The position numbers and the translations under genes were made by a program. Below the pieces are notes generated by a model. It ran no database searches. It was not told where the DNA came from and saw only the letters and a list, made by a program, of their open reading frames with translations. From Streptomyces misionensis (GTDB lineage Bacteria > Actinomycetota > Actinomycetes > Streptomycetales > Streptomycetaceae): a DNA stretch of 39,490 bases. Shown here piece after piece: positions 16,685 to 22,834 of the stretch. The stretch spans positions 1 to 39,490 of the forward strand of contig NZ_VOGW01000199.1 of assembly GCF_007896895.1 (NCBI RefSeq). The letters run 5' to 3'. The number at the start of each line of letters is the position of its first letter. The stretch's first letter is position 1.

Positions 16685-17854
16685 ATGGCTTACCTCGACC
16701 ACGCCGCGACCACCCCCATGCTCCCGGAGGCGGCCAAGGCCCTGACCGCCCAGTTGGGCGTCACGGGCAACGCCTCCTCCCTGCACGCCTCCGGCCGCCA
16801 GGCCCGCCGCACGGTCGAGGAATCCCGCGAGACCCTCGCGGAAGCGCTCGGCGCCCGGCCCAGCGAGGTCGTCTTCACCTCCGGCGGCACCGAGGCCGAC
16901 AACCTCGCCGTGAAGGGGCTGTACTGGTCCCGCCGCGCCGCCGACCCCGCCCGCACCCGCGTCCTGTCCAGCCCCGTCGAGCACCACGCCGTCCTCGACG
17001 CCGTGCACTGGCTCGGCGAGCACGAGGGCGCCACCGTCGAGTACCTGCCCGTCGACACCCACGGCCGCGTCCACCCGGAGGCCCTGCGCGAGGCCATCGC
17101 CCGCAACCCCGAGGACGTCGCGCTGGCCACCGTGATGTGGGCCAACAACGAGATCGGCACCATCATGCCGATCCGCCGACTGGCCGACGTGGCCGCCGAG
17201 TTCGGCATCCCGCTGCACGCCGACGCGGTCCAGGCGTTCGGTCAGGTCCCGCTGGACTTCGCCGCCTCCGGCCTCGCCGCGATGACCGTCTCGGCCCACA
17301 AGATCGGCGGCCCCTACGGCATCGGCGCCCTGCTGCTGGGCCGCGAGCACACCCCCGTCCCGGTGCTGCACGGCGGCGGCCAGGAGCGGCACGTGCGCTC
17401 CGGCACCCTCGACGTCCCCGCCATCGCCTCCTTCGCCGTCGCCGGGCGGATCGCCGCCGCGCGGCAGGAGGAGTTCGCCCGTGAAGTCGGCGCCCTGCGC
17501 GACCGGTTGGCGGACGCCGTGCGGGCCGCCGTGCCGGACGCGATCCTCGGCGGCGACCCCGCGCCCGGCGGCCGGCTGCCCGCAAACGCGCACTTCACCT
17601 TCCCTGGCTGCGAGGGCGACTCCCTGCTGCTCCTGCTGGACGCCCAGGGCATCGAGTGCTCCACCGGTTCCGCCTGCACCGCGGGCGTCGCCCAGCCCAG
17701 CCACGTCCTGCTGGCCACCGGGGTGGACCCGGACCTGGCCCGCGGCACCCTGCGCTTCTCCCTCGGCCACACCTCCACCGAGGCGGACGTGGCCGCCGTC
17801 GCCGCGGCCATCGGCCCGGCGGTGGAACGCGCCCGCGCGGCCGGTCTCACCTGA
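16685..17854 (+). CDS. Cysteine desulfurase (IscS/NifS family)
   Basis: A 389-residue PLP enzyme that removes sulfur from L-cysteine, giving alanine and an enzyme persulfide. The N terminus MAYLDHAATTPM is the class-V aminotransferase signature. EVVFTSGGTEADNLAVKG binds the cofactor, HADAVQAFGQ carries the PLP-contact Asp, and Lys206 in SAHKIGGPYG is the Schiff-base lysine. The persulfide Cys331 lies in STGSACTAGV, the group I-type GSAC loop. HLXVRSGTLDVP-like residues (HVRSGTLDVP) are also present. Downstream lies mnmA, so the sulfur is probably delivered to tRNA 2-thiouridine. Thiamine and iron-sulfur synthesis are other possible sinks. An orphan TPP aptamer lies on the opposite strand just past its stop codon. 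Confidence 0.95.
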   Translation: MAYLDHAATTPMLPEAAKALTAQLGVTGNASSLHASGRQARRTVEESRETLAEALGARPSEVVFTSGGTEADNLAVKGLYWSRRAADPARTRVLSSPVEHHAVLDAVHWLGEHEGATVEYLPVDTHGRVHPEALREAIARNPEDVALATVMWANNEIGTIMPIRRLADVAAEFGIPLHADAVQAFGQVPLDFAASGLAAMTVSAHKIGGPYGIGALLLGREHTPVPVLHGGGQERHVRSGTLDVPAIASFAVAGRIAAARQEEFAREVGALRDRLADAVRAAVPDAILGGDPAPGGRLPANAHFTFPGCEGDSLLLLLDAQGIECSTGSACTAGVAQPSHVLLATGVDPDLARGTLRFSLGHTSTEADVAAVAAAIGPAVERARAAGLT

Positions 17855-17892
17855 GCCCCCGAACCGGCCCCGGACACACGAAACGACCTACG

Positions 17893-18010
17893 AGGCGGGT
17901 TCCCTTCGCCGGTATTGCCCGGATCAGGTACTGGGGGTCGCCTTCCGGTCTCGCGACCTTCCGGCCTCTCAGCCCGAGCGTCGACGTCGGCACCAGCGGA
18001 TACCTTGCGG
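17893..18010 (-). promoter_or_regulatory. TPP (THI-box) riboswitch aptamer, orphan
   Basis: Read on the minus strand, this region contains the conserved parts of the thiamine pyrophosphate aptamer in order. GGUGCC is the 5' side of helix P2. A P3 arm ends in CUGAGA (17972 to 17967), the pyrimidine-binding loop. An optional P3a stem, GGUC-GCGA-GACC, follows. ACCC closes P2, then comes ACCUGAUC (17929 to 17922). The P4/P5 part is GGGCAAUACC and GGCGAAGGGA (17920 to 17901). P1 can form between GUAUCC and GGGAAC. These match the Rfam TPP family consensus as I know it. The orientation is reversed relative to both neighbouring genes, and no minus-strand gene follows, so its target is unknown. Confidence 0.85.
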
Positions 18011-18145
18011 TGTCTCGCTGACGTCGGCTACTCCACTCGGACTCCCTCACTCGTCCCGTAGGCCTACCAACAGAATAAGACTGCCCATACCAGACATAAA
18101 GGGCCCTATCCATGATTTTTTCGGGGCCCGGTTCCCGCGGCCCCG

Positions 18146-18151
18146 TACCCT
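18146..18151 (+). promoter_or_regulatory. -10 box before mnmA
   Basis: TACCCT fits TANNNT and predicts a start at about 18158, three bases before ATG 18161. A GGAAG lies at an unusually short distance from the ATG, so either leaderless or weakly led translation is possible. Confidence 0.35.
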
Positions 18152-18160
18152 GGAAGCGTT

Positions 18161-19282
18161 ATGACTGAGACCCCGCAGCGCCCCCTCCGCGTCCTCGCCG
18201 CCATGTCCGGCGGGGTGGACTCCGCCGTCGCCGCCGCGCGTGCCGCGGAAGCCGGCCATGACGTCACCGGCGTCCATCTCGCGCTCTCCGCGAACCCCCA
18301 GTCCTTCCGCACCGGCGCGCGGGGCTGTTGCACCATCGAGGACTCCCGCGACGCCCGCCGCGCCGCCGACGTCATCGGCATCCCCTTCTACGTCTGGGAC
18401 CTCGCCGACCGCTTCCGCGAGGACGTCGTCGAGGACTTCATCGCCGAGTACGAGGCCGGCCGCACCCCCAACCCCTGCCTGCGCTGCAACGAGAAGATCA
18501 AGTTCGCCGCGCTGCTCGACAAGGCGCTGGCCCTCGGCTTCGACGCCGTCTGCACCGGCCACTACGCCAAGGTGATCGTCCGCGAGGACGGCTCCCGCGA
18601 GCTGCACCGCGCCTCCGACATGGCCAAGGACCAGTCGTACGTCCTCGGCGTGCTGGACGAGAGGCAGCTCGCGCACGCGATGTTCCCGCTCGGCGACACG
18701 GTCACCACCAAGGAGGAGATCCGCGCCGAGGCCGAGCGCCGGGGCCTGGCGGTCGCCAAGAAGCCCGACTCGCACGACATCTGCTTCATCGCCGACGGCG
18801 ACACCCAGGGCTTCCTCGCCCAGCGGCTCGGCAAGGCCGAGGGCGACATCGTGGACGAGTCCGGCACCCGGCTCGGCACGCACGAGGGGGCGTACGGCTT
18901 CACGATCGGCCAGCGCAAGGGGCTGCGCATCGGCACCCCGGCCCCCGACGGCAAGCCGCGCTACGTCCTCGACATCTCCCCGGTGACCAACACGGTCACG
19001 GTCGGCCCGGCCGCCGCCCTGGACGTGGTGGGCCTTACCGCGATCAAGCCCCGCTGGTGCGGCACCGCCCCCACCGGCCCCGGCACCTACACCGCCCAGC
19101 TGCGCGCCCACGGCGGCGAGACCGAGGTACGCGCCGAACCGGTCGACGGCGAACTGCGCGTCACCTTCACCGAGCCCGTCCGCGGCGTGGCCCCCGGCCA
19201 GGCGATCGTGCTCTACGACGGCACGCGGGTGGTCGGCTCGGCCACGATCGCCTCGACCACCCGGGCGACCGCGGCGGCGTGA
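18161..19282 (+). CDS. mnmA: tRNA-specific 2-thiouridylase MnmA
   Basis: A 373-residue enzyme that thiolates U34 of tRNA for Lys, Glu and Gln, using ATP and sulfur relayed from a cysteine desulfurase. The N-terminal PP-loop SGGVDSAVAA binds ATP. NPCLRCNEKIKF contains catalytic Cys106, with Cys109 nearby, and SHDICFI contains the second catalytic Cys208. TGHYAKV, DQSYVLGVL and GFTIGQRKGL are family motifs. The C-terminal beta-barrel ends VRGVAPGQAIVLYDG. The length is normal. Most bacteria use the Tus relay, which is absent in actinobacteria, so direct transfer from the upstream desulfurase is plausible. It is separated from that gene by 306 bp carrying its own promoter. Confidence 0.97.
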   Translation: MTETPQRPLRVLAAMSGGVDSAVAAARAAEAGHDVTGVHLALSANPQSFRTGARGCCTIEDSRDARRAADVIGIPFYVWDLADRFREDVVEDFIAEYEAGRTPNPCLRCNEKIKFAALLDKALALGFDAVCTGHYAKVIVREDGSRELHRASDMAKDQSYVLGVLDERQLAHAMFPLGDTVTTKEEIRAEAERRGLAVAKKPDSHDICFIADGDTQGFLAQRLGKAEGDIVDESGTRLGTHEGAYGFTIGQRKGLRIGTPAPDGKPRYVLDISPVTNTVTVGPAAALDVVGLTAIKPRWCGTAPTGPGTYTAQLRAHGGETEVRAEPVDGELRVTFTEPVRGVAPGQAIVLYDGTRVVGSATIASTTRATAAA

Positions 19283-19339
19283 CGCCACCGGGTTCTCCAG
19301 CACGCGGGCGGTCGGTCCGGCCGGCGGGCGTGACCCCGG

Positions 19340-20122
19340 CTACGCCGTGAGGTACTCGGTCAGTACCGGACCCAGGACATCGGGCTCGACCATGTGGGTC
19401 TGGCCCTCCAGGACCCGGTACTCGCCCCGGGGCACCGCGTCCGCGATGTCCCGGCAGGCCTGCCGCATCCAGTCCGGGCTCGCGCCGCCCGCGATCGCCA
19501 GCACGGGCACGGGGACGGCGGCCAGCCGGTCGCGGGGGAGCAGGCCGTCGGCCATGACGGCGTCGTCGTACGCGAGGCTCGGCGCGGCCGCCTCCAGGCC
19601 GGGCCACATGGGGGACTGGCGGGCGCGCTGGATCATCTCCTCGCCGAGCCCGGTGAGCCGCAGGAACAGCTCCACCGCCGCCCCGCGCCGGCCCTCCGCC
19701 AGTGCCCGGTCCAGGTTCTGCTTGTAGACGGCCTCCCGCTCGGCGCCGCCCGCCAGATGGTCCGCGTACGGCACCTCGTACACCGCCGCCCGGGTGAACG
19801 GCAGCCCGCTCGCCAGGGCGTCGAGCACCAGCGCGCCGCCCGAGGAGACCCCGAACAGCGCCGCCTCGCCGCCCACCGCGGCCAGCAGCGCCGCCAGGTC
19901 CTCGACCTCGCGCGCCACCTCGTACGGTTTCGTGTCGCCGCTCGCGCCGCGGCCCCGGCGGTCGTAGACGACGGCCGTCACCCGGTCCGCGAGCCGCTCG
20001 GCCAGGGGGGCCAGGGTGCCGCCGGTGGACATCGCTCCGCTCACCAGGATCACCACGGGCCCCTCGCCCGTCACCCGGTACGCGAGAGAAGTGCCGTCGC
20101 GGGAAGTCGTCTTGTCGTCCAT
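19340..20122 (-). CDS. Alpha/beta hydrolase
   Basis: A 260-residue minus-strand hydrolase of the alpha/beta fold. It has the VILVSGAMSTGG oxyanion strand, VVYDRRGRGASGD, the nucleophile elbow GVSSG with Ser93, an acid in the VLAIAGGASPDWM region, and the catalytic His in EGQTHMV near the C terminus. The pattern is the general hydrolase family close to lactonases and esterases acting on small molecules. The substrate cannot be told. ATG 20122 begins MDDKTTSRDGTSLAYRV, with no good ribosome-binding site. It is convergent with mnmA (57 bp apart) and lies 37 bp downstream of the DUF427 gene on the same strand, so these two minus-strand genes may be cotranscribed. Confidence 0.87.
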   Translation of the reverse strand: MDDKTTSRDGTSLAYRVTGEGPVVILVSGAMSTGGTLAPLAERLADRVTAVVYDRRGRGASGDTKPYEVAREVEDLAALLAAVGGEAALFGVSSGGALVLDALASGLPFTRAAVYEVPYADHLAGGAEREAVYKQNLDRALAEGRRGAAVELFLRLTGLGEEMIQRARQSPMWPGLEAAAPSLAYDDAVMADGLLPRDRLAAVPVPVLAIAGGASPDWMRQACRDIADAVPRGEYRVLEGQTHMVEPDVLGPVLTEYLTA

Positions 20123-20159
20123 GTCCGTGCAGACTGCCGCACGACGGCGGGGACGGCGG

Positions 20160-20483
20160 TCACGACACGTCGACGTCGTAGAAGCAGAGGTGGTCCTTGA
20201 TCGGTGCCACCTCCGGCTTCGGGTCCGGGTACGCCCAGGCCAGATCGGGCGCGTCCGGCAGCGACCAGTAGGACGCCGTGCCCTTGAACGGGCACACCGT
20301 GTGCGTGCCGGACGGGGTCAGCAGGTCGAGGCGCACGTCCTCGGCCGGGATGTAGTACCGCACCGGGCAGCCCGTCTCGCGCAGCAGCAGCGGGCGGTCG
20401 GTCTGAGCGAGCACCTGGTCACCGTGCACCACGCGCACGTGCCGCTCGCCGGGTTCGATCGTGATGGTGTGTCCTTCGGCCAT
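20160..20483 (-). CDS. DUF427-domain protein
   Basis: A 107-residue protein starting MAEGHTITIEPGERHVRVVHGDQVLAQTDRPLLLRE, then VRYYIPAEDVRLDLL, HTVCPFKGTASYWSL, and LAWAYPDPKPEVAPIKDHLCFYD. The CPFKGTASYWS motif and the closing YPDP-P---I-D---FY motif are diagnostic of DUF427. The family is a small beta-rich fold of unknown role, widespread in actinobacteria and proteobacteria. The ATG at 20483 is clear. It is divergent from the LOG-like gene, with only 51 bp between the starts, so the two promoters must overlap. Confidence 0.9.
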   Translation of the reverse strand: MAEGHTITIEPGERHVRVVHGDQVLAQTDRPLLLRETGCPVRYYIPAEDVRLDLLTPSGTHTVCPFKGTASYWSLPDAPDLAWAYPDPKPEVAPIKDHLCFYDVDVS

Positions 20484-20521
20484 ACCGGTACAGCGCCGTA
20501 CGGGCGGGAGTTCTTCCCGCG

Positions 20522-20527
20522 TACCGT
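20522..20527 (+). promoter_or_regulatory. Leaderless-type -10 of the LOG-like gene
   Basis: TACCGT predicts transcription start at 20534, one base before ATG 20535. AGGGA lies too close to the ATG (3 nt) for a normal ribosome-binding site. Confidence 0.45.
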
Positions 20528-20534
20528 AGGGACC

Positions 20535-21074
20535 ATGAACATCTGCGTCTTCCTGTCCGCCGCCGACCTCGACGAGCGCTACACCCGTCCCGCCCGCGAG
20601 TTCGCGAAACTGATCGGCAAGGGCGGCCACACCCTGGTGTGGGGCGGTTCCAACGTCGGTCTGATGAAGGTCGTCGCCGACGGCGTGGAGGAGGCCGGCG
20701 GGCGCCTGGTGGGCGTGTCCGTGGAGTTCCTGGCCAACAAGACGCGGCCCGGCGCCGACGAGATGGTGATCGCCCCGGACCTCGCCGAGCGCAAGAAGCT
20801 GCTCCTGGAGAAGGCCGACGCCGTGGTCATCATGGTGGGCGGCACCGGCACCCTGGACGAGGCCACCGAGATCCTGGAGCTGAAGAAGCACGGCCGCACC
20901 CACAAGCCCGTGGTGCTGCTGAACACCGCCGGGTTCTACGACGGCCTGCGCGAGCAGTTCCGCCGCATGGAGGACGAGGGCTTCCTGCCCCGCCCCCTGG
21001 CCGACCTGGTGTTCTTCGCCGAGGAGCCGGTCGGGGCCATGGCCTACCTGGAGGAGCAGACGGGCACCCGCTGA
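20535..21074 (+). CDS. TIGR00730/LOG-like Rossmann-fold protein
   Basis: A 179-residue protein of the LOG family, which includes cytokinin riboside 5'-monophosphate phosphoribohydrolases. It opens MNICVFLSAADLDERYTRPA, contains LVWGGSNVGLMKVVADG in place of the usual YGGGxxGLM, and GGTGTLDEATE around residues 102-111. In LOG enzymes this last motif reads PGGxGTxxE; here the Pro is Val101, while GG, GT and Glu are kept. The protein is about normal size. The altered motif means nucleotide-phosphoribohydrolase activity is likely but not assured. It is followed by a dehydrogenase gene on the same strand after only 7-16 bp. Confidence 0.86.
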   Translation: MNICVFLSAADLDERYTRPAREFAKLIGKGGHTLVWGGSNVGLMKVVADGVEEAGGRLVGVSVEFLANKTRPGADEMVIAPDLAERKKLLLEKADAVVIMVGGTGTLDEATEILELKKHGRTHKPVVLLNTAGFYDGLREQFRRMEDEGFLPRPLADLVFFAEEPVGAMAYLEEQTGTR

Positions 21075-21090
21075 TGCGAGCATGGCGGGT

Positions 21091-21780
21091 ATGGCTACAC
21101 ATGTGATCACCGGGGCCGGTTCCGGCATCGGCGCGGCCGTCGCCCGCCGCCTGCACGCGCGCGGCGACGAGCTCGTCCTGCACGCCCGCGACGCGGGCCG
21201 CGCCAAGGAACTGGCCGCCGAGTTCCCCGGCGCCCGCACCCTGGTCGGCGACCTCGCGGAACCGGACCGGCTCTCCTGGGCGTTCTCCCACCAGACCCTG
21301 CCCGACCGGGTGGACTCCCTGCTGCACATCGCCGGCGTGGTGGACCTCGGCGGCATCGGCGAACTGACCCCGAAGTCCTGGCACCACCAGCTCGGCGTCA
21401 ACCTCGTCGCGCCCGCCGAGCTGACCCGGCTGCTGCTGCCCCAGCTGCGCGCGGCCCGCGGCCACGTCCTCTTCGTGAACTCCGGCGCGGGCCTGAACGC
21501 CGGCGCCGGCTGGGGCGCCTACGCCGCCTCCAAGCACGGCCTCAAGGCCCTCGCCGACGCGCTGCGCCAGGAGGAGCACGCCGCCGGCGTCCGCGTCACC
21601 TCCGTCTACCCCGGCCGCACCGCCAGCCCCATGCAGGCCAAGGTGCACCAGCAGGAGGGCAAGGAGTACGACGCCGGCAGGTGGATCGACCCCGAATCGG
21701 TCGCCACGACCATCCTCATGGCCCTGGACCTGCCCCGTGACGCGGAGGTCAACGACCTGACGGTGCGCCCGGGCCGCTGA
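21091..21780 (+). CDS. Short-chain dehydrogenase/reductase
   Basis: A 229-residue Rossmann-fold oxidoreductase of the classical SDR type. The dinucleotide-binding motif TGAGSGIG is at the N terminus, HIAGVVDLGG replaces the usual NNAG, the catalytic Ser lies in FVNSGAG, and Tyr144 and Lys148 lie in YAASKHG. VTSVYPGRTASPMQ is the usual post-catalytic segment. The residues after strand 2 (LHARDAGRAKEL) favour NADPH. ATG 21091 (MATHVITGAG) is used here; ATG 21082 adds three residues. It directly follows the LOG-like gene and is probably translated from the same mRNA. The substrate is unknown. Confidence 0.9.
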   Translation: MATHVITGAGSGIGAAVARRLHARGDELVLHARDAGRAKELAAEFPGARTLVGDLAEPDRLSWAFSHQTLPDRVDSLLHIAGVVDLGGIGELTPKSWHHQLGVNLVAPAELTRLLLPQLRAARGHVLFVNSGAGLNAGAGWGAYAASKHGLKALADALRQEEHAAGVRVTSVYPGRTASPMQAKVHQQEGKEYDAGRWIDPESVATTILMALDLPRDAEVNDLTVRPGR

Positions 21781-21799
21781 CCGGCGCCTACGCATTCCG

Positions 21800-21805
21800 T
21801 AGGCT
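21800..21805 (+). promoter_or_regulatory. Leaderless-type -10 of the MetE-like/ligA unit
   Basis: TAGGCT lies at exactly -12 to -7 from the G of GTG 21812. No Shine-Dalgarno sequence precedes that GTG. This is one of the best-placed examples of the pattern in the window. Confidence 0.5.
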
Positions 21806-21811
21806 TCCCTG

Positions 21812-22819
21812 GTGAGCGAAAACAGCGAGTTCAGGTTCGCCGGGGCCACCGGAGTCGGGTCCATGCCCGGCGGGGACGCCCGGGAGGCCGCCAAGACCGT
21901 CACCGGGTCCTTCGAGGACTTCCCGTTTCTGGCCGAGCTGCCCGCCCGGGGCCCCGGCGCCGACATGATCGGCCGCACCGCCGGGATGCTGGTCGAGCTG
22001 TACGCGCGCGTGGAGCCCAGCGGCTGGCGGCTCGGCGATCGGCCGGGCCGGGACACCCGCCGGGCGTGGTCGTTCCTGCGCGAGGACCTGGACGCGCTGG
22101 AGGAGTTCACCCAGGGGTACGAGGGCGATCTGAAGGTCCAGGCCGTCGGGCCCTGGACGCTCGCCGCCGCCCTGGAGCTGCGCGGCGGCGAGGTCGCCCT
22201 CTCGGACGCCGGCGCCTGCCGGGACCTCGCCGCCTCCCTCGCCGAGGGACTGCGCCTGCACCTCGCCGAGGTCCGGCGCCGCGTCCCCGGCGCCCGGATC
22301 GTGCTCCAGCTCGACGAGCCCTCCCTCACCGCCGTGCTGCGCGGGCAGGTCCGCACCGCCAGCGGCTACCGCACCCACCGCGCCGTCGACCGCCAGACCG
22401 TGGAGGCCACCCTGCGCGACGTCATCGGCGCCCACCCCGGCGGACCCGTGGCCGTCCACTCCTGCGCCCCCGACGTGCCGTTCGCGCTGCTGCGCCGGGC
22501 CGGGGCCGACGCGATCTCCTTCGACTTCGCGCTCCTCACCGAGCGTGACGACGAGGCGATCGGCGAGGCCGTGGAGGGCGGCACCCGCCTGTTCGCCGGT
22601 GTCGTGCCCGGCACGGACGGCCCATTGTCAGACCCTGCCGGTAGCGTCATGGGTGTCAGGACGTTGTGGCGCAGGCTGGGGCTGCACCCGGAGCTGCTCG
22701 CCGAGGCGGTCACCCTCACCCCGGCGTGCGGTCTCGCGGGCGCTTCCCCCGCCTATGCGCGCCAGGCGCTCGCCCACTGCGTCCGGGCGGCGAGATCCCT
22801 CGCGGACAACCCAGAGTAA
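21812..22819 (+). CDS. MetE C-terminal-like protein (B12-independent methionine synthase family)
   Basis: A 335-residue protein of the UROD/MetE-like superfamily, equal in size to the catalytic C-terminal half of MetE. It opens FAGATGVGSMPGGDAREAA. Likely zinc ligands are His216 and Cys218 in AVHSCAPD and Cys306 in TPACGLAG. The ligand equivalent to MetE Glu falls near Asp238 in ISFDFALL. QLDEPSLTAVL is the conserved active-site strand. It lacks the N-terminal MetE domain, so it may methylate homocysteine using another methyl donor, or have a different thiol substrate. The GTG start at 21812 fits a leaderless mRNA. It is followed after 15 bp by ligA, so it heads that operon. Confidence 0.85.
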   Translation: MSENSEFRFAGATGVGSMPGGDAREAAKTVTGSFEDFPFLAELPARGPGADMIGRTAGMLVELYARVEPSGWRLGDRPGRDTRRAWSFLREDLDALEEFTQGYEGDLKVQAVGPWTLAAALELRGGEVALSDAGACRDLAASLAEGLRLHLAEVRRRVPGARIVLQLDEPSLTAVLRGQVRTASGYRTHRAVDRQTVEATLRDVIGAHPGGPVAVHSCAPDVPFALLRRAGADAISFDFALLTERDDEAIGEAVEGGTRLFAGVVPGTDGPLSDPAGSVMGVRTLWRRLGLHPELLAEAVTLTPACGLAGASPAYARQALAHCVRAARSLADNPE

Positions 22820-22834
22820 CGGGAGGACAACACG

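Larger units (their letters stand above)
17855..18160. other. 306-bp gap between cysteine desulfurase and mnmA
   Basis: No plus-strand gene is supported here. It holds the minus-strand TPP aptamer (about 17893-18010), a 9-bp direct repeat GACGTCGGC (17983-17991 and 18020-18028), a perfect palindrome GTAGGCCTAC (18058-18067), a T-run at 18116-18121, a 7-bp stem CGGGGCC/GGCCCCG (18122-18128 and 18139-18145), and a -10 box TACCCT (18146-18151) for mnmA. On the minus strand TATTCT (18078 to 18073) could be a -10 for a transcript entering the aptamer. Confidence 0.6.

Noticed and set aside
17847..18113. An 88-codon minus-strand frame across the TPP aptamer and the end of cysteine desulfurase
   Set aside because: It would translate the aptamer itself, shows no protein motif, and its end is antisense to the desulfurase. 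It does not supply a target gene for the riboswitch.
18116..18145. T-run next to a 7-bp stem before mnmA, possible terminator
   Set aside because: On the plus strand the T-run precedes the stem, and on the minus strand the stem is followed by A's, so neither orientation has the stem-then-U order of an intrinsic terminator.
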